From Pinibacter aurantiacus (GTDB lineage Bacteria; Bacteroidota; Bacteroidia; Chitinophagales; Chitinophagaceae): DNA of 64,000 nt. The notes beneath the pieces were generated by a model, which saw only the letters and a program-made list of their open reading frames with translations, was not told the DNA's origin and made no database searches. Numbering within the stretch: the first letter of the stretch is position 1; each line of letters opens with the position of its first letter. The stretch covers positions 1 to 64,000 of the forward strand of contig NZ_JAHSPG010000003.1 of assembly GCF_019130065.1 (NCBI RefSeq), written 5' to 3'. Shown here in pieces: positions 42,189 through 51,503 of this stretch. The position numbers and the translations under genes were made by a program.

Positions 42189-44951
42189 ATGAAGGATTTT
42201 CAGTACATAACCAGCTCCTCTCCGGCCTACATTGAAAGTTTATATCAGGATTTTGTAAAGAACCCAAATGATGTAGATCCGGAATTTAAGATGTTTTTTG
42301 AAGGTTTTGATTTCGCAGTTTCTAACAACGCAACCAACGGCAACGGCTCAGCAGCAGTCGCTCCGACAGAAAACGGAACCGCAGTTAGCGGTATCGACTG
42401 GAAAAAGGAAATCGGCGCTTATCGCATGATTTTAGGTTACCGCAATAAAGGTCACCTGATTGCTACGACAAATCCGATTCGCCCACGCATTGACCGCGGC
42501 GCAAATCTTACACTTGAATTTTACGGATTCACAGAGGCAGATCTGGATTCCAAATTTTACGCCGGTAACTTTATCGGATTGGGTCAGGCTACACTTAGGG
42601 ATATCCGCAATTACGTGCAAAAGGCCTATGCCGGCAATGTAGGTATTGAGTTTAAATACATTAGCGATCAGGCAAAAGTTGATTTCCTGTACAATGAAAT
42701 GGAAAAGAAATTCAACCAGCCCCTTCCAATCGAAAAAAGAAAACGCATCCTTGAGAAACTGAACCAGGGTGTAATCTTCGAAAAATTCCTTCACACAAAA
42801 TATGTTGGCCAAAAACGTTTCTCGCTGGAAGGTGGTGAAACAACTATTCCAGCGCTGGATGCTATCATTAATACCGGAGCAGACTATGGTGTACAGGAAG
42901 TTGTGATCGGCATGGCTCACCGCGGTCGTTTGAACGTGCTGGCAAATACATTGGGAAAAACTTACGAGCAAATTTTCAGCGAGTTTGAAGGAAAATCTGT
43001 TCCTGATCAAACAATGGGAAGCGGTGACGTAAAATATCACCTTGGCTTCCGCGCAGAACATTCAACTCCGGATGGCAAAAAAGTGAACCTTCAGCTTTGC
43101 CCTAACCCTTCTCACCTTGAAGCCGTTGACCCTGTGGTTATCGGTTTTTCGAGAAGTAAGGCAGACGTAATATACAATAGCGACTACGATAAAATACTTC
43201 CAATCCTTATTCATGGTGACGCTTCAGTAGCGGGTCAGGGTATTGTTTACGAAGTATTGCAAATGAGCGAACTGGATGGTTATTATGTTGGTGGAACTAT
43301 TCACTACGTAATCAACAACCAGATCGGTTTCACAACTGATTTCAACGATGCAAGAAGCTCTGACTATTGTACGAGCCTTGCAGCAACGGTTCACGCACCG
43401 GTTTTCCACGTAAATGGCGACGATGCCGAGGCTGTTGTAAAATGTGCAGAAATTGCAACACGTTACCGCCAGGAGTTTAATTGCGACGTTTTCATTGACA
43501 TGGTTTGCTATCGCAGACACGGTCACAACGAAGGCGACGATCCAAAATACACACAACCGAAATTGTATGCTTTGATTGAAAAGCATGCTAACCCTCGTGA
43601 AGTGTACACTCAGTTCCTGATACAAAACGGCGAATCCGATGCCCAGGACCTTGCAAAGGAAATGGAGAAAAAATTCTGGGCCGACCTGCAGGAGCGCCTG
43701 GATGACATCAAGCAAAATCCTTTGCCTTACTCATATCAGAAACCGGAGCTCTGGTGGAAAGACCTGCGCAAAGCAACTGCTGCAGACTTTGAAAAATCTC
43801 CGGCAACAGGTATCAACGAAGCTGATTTCAAAAAAGTTTTCGATGCTATAATGACTTTGCCTTCCAATTTCAAACCACTTCGTAAAGTGGAGAAATTGCT
43901 ACAGGATAAAGTGAAATTGTTTACTGACGAAGGAAAACTAGACTGGGCCTCTGCTGAGCTGATGGCTTATGGTAGTTTGCTCTTGGAAGGAAATGATGTG
44001 CGTATGAGCGGACAAGACGTTCGCCGCGGTACATTCTCTCACCGTCATGCGGTTTTGAGAGACGAAGAAAACGACCAGGCTTACAACAGACTTAGTCAAA
44101 TTCCTGATGCAAAAGGTCTGTTCAGAATATACAATTCATTGCTGAGCGAATATGGTGTGTTAGGTTTTGAATATGGTTACTCTGTTGCGAATCCTAAAGC
44201 TTTGGTGCTGTGGGAAGCGCAGTTTGGCGACTTCAGTAACGGAGCTCAAACAATGATCGACCAGTTCATCAGCGCTGCCGAAACGAAATGGCAACAGATG
44301 AGCGGCCTGGTAATGTTATTGCCACACGGTTATGAAGGCCAGGGACCAGAGCACAGTAGTGCGAGACTGGAGCGTTACCTGCAACAGTGTGCTGAACTGA
44401 ACATGATTGTTACCAACATTACCACTGCAGCTAACTTATTCCACGCATTGCGTCGCCAGCAAACATGGCCTATAAGAAAGCCAATGATCAACTTCTCACC
44501 AAAAGCGAATCTGCGTTTACCAGCCGCTTATTCTGATAAAAAGGAATTTGCTACGGGCACAACATTTAAAGAAGTGATCGACGATGCTTTTGTAGGTGAA
44601 GCGAGCGATGTGAAAAAAGTATTGTTCTGTTCTGGAAAAGTATATTACGATCTTGCAGAGCGTCAGCAAAAAGAAAACAGGAAAGATGTTGCAATCATTC
44701 GTTTGGAACAATTGTATCCTTTGCCTGCTGCTCAACTGGAAGCTCTTTATAAAAAATACGCAAAAGCAACATGGTTCTGGGTTCAGGAAGAGCCGTTGAA
44801 CATGGGTGCGGCTTCATTCCTGCAAATGAACCTGAAGTCTATTAACTACGGTGTAATCAGCAGACAGCCAAGTGCGGCTACTGCTACGGGTTATGCTAAA
44901 GTACATGCTCAGGAACAAGCAGAAATAATCGAAACAGCATTTTCTATTTAG
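42189..44951 (+). CDS. sucA: 2-oxoglutarate dehydrogenase E1 component
   Basis: SucA decarboxylates 2-oxoglutarate with thiamine diphosphate, the first step of the 2-oxoglutarate dehydrogenase complex of the TCA cycle. I start at ATG 42189 (MKDFQYITSSSPAYIESLYQDF), since that is the conserved N-terminus; the frame is open 63 bp further upstream. The 920-residue protein contains VIGMAHRGRLNVLANTLGK, HGDASVAGQGIVYEVLQM, the cofactor region YRRHGHNEGDDPKYTQP and RGTFSHRHAVLRDE. The gene for the E2 component follows 114 bp downstream; E3 is not in the window. Length and motifs are normal. Confidence 0.96.
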   Translation: MKDFQYITSSSPAYIESLYQDFVKNPNDVDPEFKMFFEGFDFAVSNNATNGNGSAAVAPTENGTAVSGIDWKKEIGAYRMILGYRNKGHLIATTNPIRPRIDRGANLTLEFYGFTEADLDSKFYAGNFIGLGQATLRDIRNYVQKAYAGNVGIEFKYISDQAKVDFLYNEMEKKFNQPLPIEKRKRILEKLNQGVIFEKFLHTKYVGQKRFSLEGGETTIPALDAIINTGADYGVQEVVIGMAHRGRLNVLANTLGKTYEQIFSEFEGKSVPDQTMGSGDVKYHLGFRAEHSTPDGKKVNLQLCPNPSHLEAVDPVVIGFSRSKADVIYNSDYDKILPILIHGDASVAGQGIVYEVLQMSELDGYYVGGTIHYVINNQIGFTTDFNDARSSDYCTSLAATVHAPVFHVNGDDAEAVVKCAEIATRYRQEFNCDVFIDMVCYRRHGHNEGDDPKYTQPKLYALIEKHANPREVYTQFLIQNGESDAQDLAKEMEKKFWADLQERLDDIKQNPLPYSYQKPELWWKDLRKATAADFEKSPATGINEADFKKVFDAIMTLPSNFKPLRKVEKLLQDKVKLFTDEGKLDWASAELMAYGSLLLEGNDVRMSGQDVRRGTFSHRHAVLRDEENDQAYNRLSQIPDAKGLFRIYNSLLSEYGVLGFEYGYSVANPKALVLWEAQFGDFSNGAQTMIDQFISAAETKWQQMSGLVMLLPHGYEGQGPEHSSARLERYLQQCAELNMIVTNITTAANLFHALRRQQTWPIRKPMINFSPKANLRLPAAYSDKKEFATGTTFKEVIDDAFVGEASDVKKVLFCSGKVYYDLAERQQKENRKDVAIIRLEQLYPLPAAQLEALYKKYAKATWFWVQEEPLNMGAASFLQMNLKSINYGVISRQPSAATATGYAKVHAQEQAEIIETAFSI

Positions 44952-44958
44952 TGGTCGG

Positions 44959-45024
44959 CAATTGTGAATTGTCAATCGTCAATTCGGTTGTCATTATTCA
45001 CGATTCACGTTTCACCATTCACGC
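44959..45024. repeat. ATTCACG-type repeat words between sucA and sucB
   Basis: The space has AATTGTGAATTGTCAAT-like words and then ATTCACGATTCACGTTTCAC-like words up to 45024. Part of the second half (about 45005-45022) is the inverse of 6507-6523. A hairpin between the two halves would be weak. Confidence 0.5.
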
Positions 45025-45065
45025 AACATAACGGGATAAATCCCCATCAATAAAAAACGCATCGA

Positions 45066-46295
45066 ATGATTGATATTAAAGTACCAACAGTAGGTGAATC
45101 TATCAGTGAAGTAACGCTGGTAAAATGGCTAAAGAAGGACGGAGAATATGTAGACAGAGATGAAGTAATTGCAGAGCTTGAAAGTGAAAAAGCAACTTTT
45201 GAAGTGAATGCAGAACAAGCCGGAGCCCTGAAAACAAAAGCAACAGAAGGCGACACGCTAAAAATTGGTGATGTACTTTGCCAAATTGATGAATCTGCTC
45301 CAAAACCAGAAGGAAAAGCCGCTCCTGCAGCAGCAGTACAAGCTCCTAAAAAAGAAGAAACAAAAGCTGCGCCTGCCGCTCAACAAGCGCCTGTTACAGC
45401 TATTTCAAATGATATTAAAGCAACTCCTGTTGCCTCAGCAATTATCGCCGATAAAAAAGTTGACCCATCTTCCATTCACGCATCAGGTACAGGTGGAAAG
45501 ATCCTGAAAAATGATGTATTGGATGCGTTGAATAATCCGGGACGTCGCCCAGGTGCTACTGCATTTACACGTGAAGAGAAACGTGAAAAAATGAGCAACC
45601 TGCGCAAAACAGTTTCCCGCCGTCTGGTTGAAGCAAAGAATACAACCGCGATGCTAACCACTTTCAATGAAGTGGACATGACAAACATCATGGCGATCCG
45701 CGCTCAGAACAAAGACAAGTTCAAAGAAAAACATGGTGTTAACCTTGGTTTCATGAGCTTCTTTACAAAAGCTGTTTGCTATGCATTGCAAGAGTGGCCG
45801 GCTGTAAATGCTTACATCGATGGGGATTCTATTATTTACCACGACTATTGCGACGTTTCCATAGCAGTGTCTGCGCCTAAAGGCCTTGTAGTTCCGGTTA
45901 TCCGCAACGCTGAAAGCCTTGATATGGCTGGCATTGAGAAGAAAGTAGTGGAACTTGCTACAAAAGCTCGTGATAACAAATTGAGCATGGAAGAAATGCA
46001 GGGTGGTACATTTACCATTACAAATGGTGGTGTATTCGGATCGCTGATGAGTACTCCAATCATTAATATTCCACAGTCTGCGATTCTGGGTATGCACAAA
46101 ATTCAGGACAGACCAATGGCGATCAATGGCAAAGTAGAGATCAGACCAATGATGTATCTCGCATTGAGCTACGATCACCGTATTATTGACGGTCGCGAGT
46201 CTGTGAGCTTCCTGGTAAGAGTAAAAGAATTGCTTGAAAAACCAGAATTGCTTTTATTTGGTAAAGATCCGGTGAAAGCCCTTTTGGAACTTTAA
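45066..46295 (+). CDS. sucB: 2-oxoglutarate dehydrogenase E2 component (dihydrolipoyl succinyltransferase)
   Basis: The 409-residue protein has a lipoyl domain (about 1-75) with the lipoylated Lys42 in [11 protein letters not shown]. An Ala/Pro/Lys-rich linker follows, then an E3-binding domain (about 119-155, [20 protein letters not shown]) and a catalytic domain with the His/Asp motif [12 protein letters not shown]. It transfers the succinyl group to CoA and forms the core of the complex with SucA, encoded just upstream. A strong terminator follows at 46345-46375, so sucAB is a two-gene operon. All key residues are present. Confidence 0.97.
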   Translation: MIDIKVPTVGESISEVTLVKWLKKDGEYVDRDEVIAELESEKATFEVNAEQAGALKTKATEGDTLKIGDVLCQIDESAPKPEGKAAPAAAVQAPKKEETKAAPAAQQAPVTAISNDIKATPVASAIIADKKVDPSSIHASGTGGKILKNDVLDALNNPGRRPGATAFTREEKREKMSNLRKTVSRRLVEAKNTTAMLTTFNEVDMTNIMAIRAQNKDKFKEKHGVNLGFMSFFTKAVCYALQEWPAVNAYIDGDSIIYHDYCDVSIAVSAPKGLVVPVIRNAESLDMAGIEKKVVELATKARDNKLSMEEMQGGTFTITNGGVFGSLMSTPIINIPQSAILGMHKIQDRPMAINGKVEIRPMMYLALSYDHRIIDGRESVSFLVRVKELLEKPELLLFGKDPVKALLEL

Positions 46296-46344
46296 GAAAA
46301 GTTTTTGGTTGATAGTTGTTAGCAATAACATTGTTATCGATATA

Positions 46345-46375
46345 AAAGGCAGAATAGTTCTTCTATTCTGCCTTT
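46345..46375 (+). terminator. Rho-independent terminator of sucAB
   Basis: AAAGGCAGAATAG (46345-46357) pairs perfectly with CTATTCTGCCTTT (46363-46375) around a 5-nt loop. A short U-rich tail follows. It is 50 bp past the sucB stop. Confidence 0.9.
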
Positions 46376-46376
46376 A

Positions 46377-46407
46377 TTGTAAATATTAGCTGATATCGTT
46401 ACATTTG
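46377..46407 (+). promoter_or_regulatory. Promoter of the toxin-antitoxin pair
   Basis: TTG (46377-46379), a 20-bp spacer and TACATTTG (46400-46407) fit the Bacteroidota consensus. The start would be about 15 nt before the antitoxin ATG, with a purine-rich AAGGAAAG just ahead of it. It begins directly after the sucAB terminator. Confidence 0.7.
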
Positions 46408-46428
46408 TATTAATCAACAAGGAAAGTT

Positions 46429-46611
46429 ATGTTAACAAAAGCACAAGTGTTTAGTACAGTGGAGCAACTTCCTGAAGAGTTTTCTATCGATCAACTTATA
46501 GACAAATTGTTGTTTATTGAAAAAGTGGAGAAGGGTTTACAACAATCTCAAAACGGCGAGGTGAATACAAAAGAACAAGCAAAGGAAAAACTGTCTAAAT
46601 GGTTGAAGTAA
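46429..46611 (+). CDS. Type II antitoxin of a RelE/ParE pair
   Basis: The 60-residue acidic/amphipathic protein (MLTKAQVFSTVEQLPEEFSIDQLIDKLLFIEKVEKGL) overlaps the downstream RelE/ParE-type toxin gene by 13 bp. Short proteins of this pattern, with a helical start and a flexible Lys-rich C-terminus, are the usual antitoxins of such pairs in Bacteroidota. It should bind and silence the toxin and repress the shared promoter at 46377-46407. No specific DNA-binding fold can be assigned from the sequence alone. Confidence 0.8.
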   Translation: MLTKAQVFSTVEQLPEEFSIDQLIDKLLFIEKVEKGLQQSQNGEVNTKEQAKEKLSKWLK

Positions 46612-46901
46612 AATGGACGAATTTTGCCCTTGAAAATTTGAATGATATCGGCGATTATATAGAACACGACAGTCCAAAATATGCAGAGATAGTTGTCAAC
46701 AAATTATTTGGGGCAACAGATGTTTTAGAACATCAACCTAATTTGGGCAGAGTTGTCCCAGAGTTTTCTAAAGAGTACATAAGGGAGCTTATCTGTGGCA
46801 GCTATAGAATTATTTATGCTATTCTAAATGAAAAAAGAATAGATATCCTCATAGTACAACATTCGGCCAGGCTATTGACTTCTTTACGACCATCTGAATA
46901 A
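46599..46901 (+). CDS. RelE/ParE-family toxin
   Basis: The 100-residue protein has the RelE/ParE pattern: VKWTNFALENLNDIGDYI at the N-terminus, SPKYAEIVVNKLF, then LGRVVPEFSKEYIRELICGSYRIIY and IDILIVQHSARLL. The conserved basic residue in RELICGSYRIIY fits ParE-like members. Whether it acts on ribosomal mRNA or on gyrase cannot be told from the sequence. It is translationally coupled to the antitoxin gene and lies between sucAB and the RsmB-like gene, a likely insertion of an accessory module. Confidence 0.9.
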   Translation: MVEVKWTNFALENLNDIGDYIEHDSPKYAEIVVNKLFGATDVLEHQPNLGRVVPEFSKEYIRELICGSYRIIYAILNEKRIDILIVQHSARLLTSLRPSE

Positions 46902-46918
46902 ATTTCGAACACTTACGC

Positions 46919-48097
46919 TTGAAAATCTTCGAACATCATTTACGCAACGCTTCAGAGTTAATCAACCAGTACAAGGGAACTATTCCCTTTAGTGCATGGA
47001 TCAAAAATTATTTTAAGGAGCATAAGAAGTTTGGCTCTAAAGACAGAAAGCAAATTTCCCATTTATGCTATTGCTACTTCAGATTGGGCAAGGCTTTGAC
47101 AAATCTTGCGGTAGATGAAAAAATCCTTGCAGGTTTGTTTCTTACAAGCAGTGGTTCAAATGATTTTCTCAATTACTTTAAGCCAAGTTGGAGCGAACAG
47201 ATAACACTTCCACTAGAAAAAAAGTTACATTTCGTTGCAAATGAATTTCACGTTTCAGAAAAAAATATTATCGCTGAGATATTTTCATGGCAGAATGAAT
47301 TAAGCGAAGGCATTGCTGCTGCCGCATTCAGCAAATCTCATTTAATTCAACCTGATGTTTTTTTACGATTAAGGCCGGGAAACGAAAATAAGGTTACCAG
47401 TAAACTCAATGCAGCAGAAATTCCATTTAACTCAATCGCTCCAAATACGTTATCCGTTTCAAGCGCTGTAAAAATTGATGAGGCTATTCAGCTGAACAAA
47501 GAAGCGGTAATACAGGATCTTAATTCGCAAAATGTAGCTTCTTTTTTTAAGGAAATCAACTTCGAAAAGAAGATCATCAATGTGTGGGATTGCTGTGCTG
47601 CAAGTGGTGGCAAGTCGATTATGTTTTACGACTACAACAAAAATATCAACCTAACGGTATCAGATATTCGAAATAGCATTCTGGCCAATTTGCACGAACG
47701 CTTTAAAGATGCCGGTATTGCAAAGTATCGATCATTCGTTCTTGATCTTTCCAATCTTAATACAAAACCACCTGCCAAAAACTTCGACCTAATTATTGCA
47801 GATGTGCCTTGCTCTGGCAGTGGCACCTGGGGAAGAACGCCGGAGCAACTGTCATTTTTTACGACGGAAAAAATTGATCATTATGTAAAGCTGCAAACTA
47901 ATATTACCGCAAATGTTGTTGGGGCGCTGGCTGATGGCGGTTATTTTCTTTATATCACCTGCTCTGTTTTCGAAAAAGAAAATGAGGCTGCCGTAAAACG
48001 TTTGGAGGAAAAGGGGTTAACATTGATAAAAAGGCAAGTACTTGAGGGGTATGATAAGAAAGCGGATACAATGTTTGCGGCTTTGCTGAGGAAATAA
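46919..48097 (+). CDS. RsmB/NOP2-type RNA (cytosine-C5) methyltransferase
   Basis: The 392-residue protein has the RsmB-type SAM motifs: CCAASGGKSIMFYD (motif I), DLIIADVPCSGSGTWGRTPEQL (motif IV with the PCS catalytic Cys) and YITCSVFEKENE (motif VI with the second Cys). It methylates cytosine in rRNA or tRNA with SAM. The start is TTG 46919, giving MKIFEHHLRNASELI as in homologues; no ATG occurs near. The N-terminal helical region takes the place of the NusB-like domain. The exact target nucleotide cannot be fixed from the sequence. Confidence 0.9.
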   Translation: MKIFEHHLRNASELINQYKGTIPFSAWIKNYFKEHKKFGSKDRKQISHLCYCYFRLGKALTNLAVDEKILAGLFLTSSGSNDFLNYFKPSWSEQITLPLEKKLHFVANEFHVSEKNIIAEIFSWQNELSEGIAAAAFSKSHLIQPDVFLRLRPGNENKVTSKLNAAEIPFNSIAPNTLSVSSAVKIDEAIQLNKEAVIQDLNSQNVASFFKEINFEKKIINVWDCCAASGGKSIMFYDYNKNINLTVSDIRNSILANLHERFKDAGIAKYRSFVLDLSNLNTKPPAKNFDLIIADVPCSGSGTWGRTPEQLSFFTTEKIDHYVKLQTNITANVVGALADGGYFLYITCSVFEKENEAAVKRLEEKGLTLIKRQVLEGYDKKADTMFAALLRK

Positions 48098-48099
48098 GA

Positions 48100-48150
48100 C
48101 CCAGACTTTACCACAAAGGCACTGAGGCCACTAAGTTTCACTAAGGGTTG
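48100..48150. repeat. Single CACTAAG-type repeat word
   Basis: ACCACAAAGGCACTGAGGCC and CACTAAGTTTCACTAAGG lie just after the RsmB-like stop, the same family as 25181-25205 and 57630-57665. No inverse partner is present in the space to 48195. Confidence 0.55.
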
Positions 48151-48194
48151 TATAGGTACTATTTACCAAAGATTGGAAACTTTAGTATAACTTT

Positions 48195-49034
48195 TTAATT
48201 ATGATCAATTAATTGCAATTGAATTCCAAAACCTACATAGTAACCATCGGGATTTGTTGGGCTAGCGGGCTGATGTTCCCATAGTTCCAGTTTCTTATAG
48301 ATCAAGCCTACATTTTTCGCATATTTTTCTGCTGAAAAGGCTCTTGTTGCAAAGTCATTCACGTTTGTGGGTGTCTGATTATCCTCGAGTAAGTTTGTGG
48401 AAGCGTCTTCCTGGCTTACAGTAACCACATTATCGTAATTCTTGCCGTTTATTGTTTCGCTCTCTCCTACTCCTGTATATGTGTAATCCCAATCGCCCAT
48501 TCCACCATCTACGGTAAAATTAAATGACGATTGCACCGGAAGGGCCTCTGAATAAGGAAAAGCAGGAAGATAACTATTTCCCTTCCACGTCAAGTTCAAC
48601 GCGACAGGTAGTTTAAGCGACTGATATTTAAAATTGTAAAAATCGATGGTCTCAAGCGTCTGTTTTGTTGGAACCATATAATATTCGCCCATGAGCTTCC
48701 AATCAGTATCGCTTGTGCTTGACGAAGGACGAATGTAACGGATCAATCGATAAGCTACTCTGCTGAGGTTATCCGTCAGGGTATCATCCACCACATCTTT
48801 CAACTGATATTGTGTCTGAACTTTTTGCGAGTTGTAATAATTGGTAGAATCCAACAAATAAATCCAGTATTTGCCCTTTTGGAGAGGCATGTAGTCGCTC
48901 AGCGGGTCGCTCCTGTAATTGTCCGTTTTTGAGCAAGCCACAAAAACCATTGTTATACAGGCAATTACAATCAGCCATTGAACTCTGCTGCTTATGCTGA
49001 ACTTGTTTGTTTCCTGAAACGATTGATTGATCAC
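48195..49034 (-). CDS. Predicted lipoprotein, unknown family
   Basis: I do not recognise the family. The 279-residue protein starts with an unusually long polar segment (about 18 residues) before a hydrophobic stretch and a lipobox FVAC (Cys34). The mature part has YMPLQKGKYWIYLLDSTNYYN, and Trp- and Tyr-rich beta strands dominate, ending with GIQLQLIDHN. This looks like a single beta-rich domain exposed on a membrane surface. It is convergent with the RsmB-like gene and followed upstream by mnmA. No operon partner is evident. Confidence 0.75.
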   Translation of the reverse strand: MINQSFQETNKFSISSRVQWLIVIACITMVFVACSKTDNYRSDPLSDYMPLQKGKYWIYLLDSTNYYNSQKVQTQYQLKDVVDDTLTDNLSRVAYRLIRYIRPSSSTSDTDWKLMGEYYMVPTKQTLETIDFYNFKYQSLKLPVALNLTWKGNSYLPAFPYSEALPVQSSFNFTVDGGMGDWDYTYTGVGESETINGKNYDNVVTVSQEDASTNLLEDNQTPTNVNDFATRAFSAEKYAKNVGLIYKKLELWEHQPASPTNPDGYYVGFGIQLQLIDHN

Positions 49035-49126
49035 TATTAATTATTTAAGTACTACCTCTATAGATGCAAGAAAATAAAAACCGGTTGTATAACCGGTTTT
49101 TGAACGTTTTAAATATAGAAATATTG

Positions 49127-50233
49127 TTAAAGAATAGCGCTCCTTTGAATAATACCTCCCCCGATAACATCGTCGCCGTCGTAAAATACAGCGCTCTGGC
49201 CGGGTGCGATACCTTTGGCGTTTTCGTAAAAGCGAACTGTTACGCCATTATTATCATTATTGTAAAGATTGCTAAGGCTTCCTTTATCCTTATAACGGAT
49301 CTTAGTGATCGCTTCCATTCCGTCGGTAACAGCATCGTATTTCATCCAATTGATCTTAGCGACGTTCATTTCCGGTCTTTCCAGGTCAATTTCATCACCC
49401 AACACCACCGTATTGGTTTCAGGACGTATTTCTGTTACAAAAACCGGTTTACCGAGCGCAATGTCAAGTCCCTTGCGCTGACCGATCGTATAAAAAGGGT
49501 AGCCTTTATGTTTTCCAAGTATTTTGCCTGATTTGTCGACAAAAAAGCCTCCGCTAACTTTCTCCTCTAATCCATCTACCTTCTTTTTCAGGAAGTTGCG
49601 ATAATCATTATCAGGTACAAAACATATTTCGTAGCTCTCAGCCTTTTTTGCCAGTTCAGGATAACCGAAATCTGCCGCCATCTGGCGAATTTCTGTTTTC
49701 CGATACTTTCCTAGGGGCAACAATGTGCGGCTCAAAAGGTCCTGCTGCAGTCCCCAAAGCACGTAGCTCTGATCTTTCAGTTCATCCAAACCTTTGCTCA
49801 CGTAGTATCTGCCGTTGGTGTGCTGGTGAATATTACCATAGTGACCTGTTGCAATAAACTCACAATCAAGCGCATCGGCTCTTTTTAGCAATGCACGCCA
49901 CTTAATATGTGTATTGCACATCACACATGGGTTTGGCGTACGGCCCGCCATGTATTCTTCCACAAAATTATCTATCACAAAATCGCCGAACTCCTCACGT
50001 ATATCCAGTATAAAATGTGGAAAACCATGCTGTACGGCAGCCATACGGGCATCATTGAAGCTATCAAGATTGCAACAGCCCGTTTCTTTTTTCGAGGCAC
50101 CGCTGGTGGCATAATCCCATGTTTTCATGGTAATGCCTACCACTTCATATCCTTCCTGGTTGAGCATCAGAGCCGTAACGGTACTATCAATACCGCCACT
50201 CATTGCAACCAGGACTTTTCCTTTACGGCTCAT
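49127..50233 (-). CDS. mnmA: tRNA-specific 2-thiouridylase MnmA
   Basis: MnmA inserts sulfur at position 2 of wobble uridine in tRNAs for Lys, Glu and Gln using ATP and a persulfide relay. The 368-residue protein has the PP-loop SGGIDS (12-17) and the catalytic cysteines Cys103 (NPCVMCN) and Cys204 (EICFVPD), both intact. The C-terminal beta domain ends with SAVFYDGDDVIGGGIIQ. A -7 element is seen at 50255-50262. Length is normal. Confidence 0.97.
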   Translation of the reverse strand: MSRKGKVLVAMSGGIDSTVTALMLNQEGYEVVGITMKTWDYATSGASKKETGCCNLDSFNDARMAAVQHGFPHFILDIREEFGDFVIDNFVEEYMAGRTPNPCVMCNTHIKWRALLKRADALDCEFIATGHYGNIHQHTNGRYYVSKGLDELKDQSYVLWGLQQDLLSRTLLPLGKYRKTEIRQMAADFGYPELAKKAESYEICFVPDNDYRNFLKKKVDGLEEKVSGGFFVDKSGKILGKHKGYPFYTIGQRKGLDIALGKPVFVTEIRPETNTVVLGDEIDLERPEMNVAKINWMKYDAVTDGMEAITKIRYKDKGSLSNLYNNDNNGVTVRFYENAKGIAPGQSAVFYDGDDVIGGGIIQRSAIL

Positions 50234-50254
50234 AATTAATTTTTAAAATGTTTG

Positions 50255-50262
50255 CAAAGATA
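50255..50262 (-). promoter_or_regulatory. Candidate -7 element of mnmA (TATCTTTG)
   Basis: On the minus strand TATCTTTG fits TAnnTTTG and lies 22 bp before the mnmA start. The -33 element is poor (TTCG at about 50280-50283). Confidence 0.5.
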
Positions 50263-50333
50263 CACATCATTCTATTTATCGAAGAATATCTATATATCGG
50301 CAATAATCATGGGAATGTCATTTGTGGGAACAG

Positions 50334-51314
50334 CTATGCATTTCCCTGAAAATATTTCATTTCCTCACGTAAATCCAAAAACGGATGCTGAATACTCAGT
50401 CTTTCCGCCTTTTCAAAGTGCGATTTCAAAAATTGCTGATGCGCATTTGTCTCAGGCTGCATTGAACGATGCTTGCGGGCAATGGCTATTTGGCGAATCT
50501 CTTTCATCAAGTCTTTTGAAGCATCGGAAAAATAATATTGCACAAATTTTTCAAACACAAACTCAGTGGCAGGATAGTTCGGATGCACCATGTCTACATC
50601 GTAGAAGCGATAATCACGCAACACATCAATTACCAATTCGTAGGCAGGGAAATAATGCAAGCGGTCAAATTTATTTACCATGTGATGCACCGCCTCAAGC
50701 AGTCTCGCTTTGCTTCGGTTGTTTTCCACCACTCCATCACGGATATGCCTAACCGGGCTAATGGTAAAAATGATCTTTAGTTTTTTATTGAAATGAAACA
50801 ACCTATGCATCGTAGTATCCAGCGAAGTAACTGTTTCTTCTATCGAAAGTAAATGCTTGCGGAAAGTTTGCGCTGGCGCTCGGTGACAGTTTGCCACGGA
50901 TTCATTGTTTTCGGCGAGCCTGTACGAAAAGGAAGAACCCAGCGTAACAATCAGCCAATCTGCATTCTTCAGGAAATCATGTGCCTTTTGCTGCGAAGCG
51001 TTTATTTGCGCTAACACATTTTGCTGATCCATTCCGGAAAAGCGCGAATGATGTTGCCAGCTTTGCCACAACTCGTTTAAATAGAAAAGATCATCTGCCG
51101 TGTATTGCCTGTTCTCGATATAACTTACCAGGCTTTTGCATACACTTACAGGATCGAACAATATGCCGTTGGGATTTTGTAAAGTGTTAAATTTCAACTC
51201 TTCAAGTCTGTTGCCAATATGCTCAGTAAAGCATGAACCCATGAGCATTATATTTTCTCCATATTGTACGGGAACATCCGGAGACTTGATGTTTATGTCG
51301 AGCATGAAATCCAT
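50334..51314 (-). CDS. GSCFA-domain protein
   Basis: The 326-residue protein contains the name-giving motif MGSCFTEHIGNRL near residue 26 and the segment DWLIVTLGSSFSYRL. A further block, IIFTISPVRHIRDGVVENNRSKARL, is typical of the GSCFA family (PF08885). The family resembles SGNH/GDSL esterases in the placement of Gly-Ser and His blocks, so an envelope or polysaccharide esterase role is plausible but not shown. There is no signal peptide. It is common in Bacteroidota. Confidence 0.9.
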   Translation of the reverse strand: MDFMLDINIKSPDVPVQYGENIMLMGSCFTEHIGNRLEELKFNTLQNPNGILFDPVSVCKSLVSYIENRQYTADDLFYLNELWQSWQHHSRFSGMDQQNVLAQINASQQKAHDFLKNADWLIVTLGSSFSYRLAENNESVANCHRAPAQTFRKHLLSIEETVTSLDTTMHRLFHFNKKLKIIFTISPVRHIRDGVVENNRSKARLLEAVHHMVNKFDRLHYFPAYELVIDVLRDYRFYDVDMVHPNYPATEFVFEKFVQYYFSDASKDLMKEIRQIAIARKHRSMQPETNAHQQFLKSHFEKAERLSIQHPFLDLREEMKYFQGNA

Positions 51315-51352
51315 CCGCCTGAAAAATTAAAATTTAAAAGGCAAAAGTAAAA

Positions 51353-51503
51353 CGAATTAATAATTAACAATTAATAATTAATATTTCGCCTCTCTAAGAC
51401 ATTGGCCGATCATCTCTTCTTACATCAAAACCACTAACCTTGACAGAGCTACGATCTCGCAAGAAGGCTACCCTTTAATTATTCATTATTAATAATTAAT
51501 TCG
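51353..51503. repeat. AT-rich inverted repeat (AATTAATA family) containing the HMGL stop
   Basis: Arms 51353-51379 and 51477-51503 match in reverse complement at about 23-24 of 27 positions, with a 97-bp spacer. The TAA stop of the following gene (complement of 51496-51498) lies inside the right arm. Confidence 0.75.
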
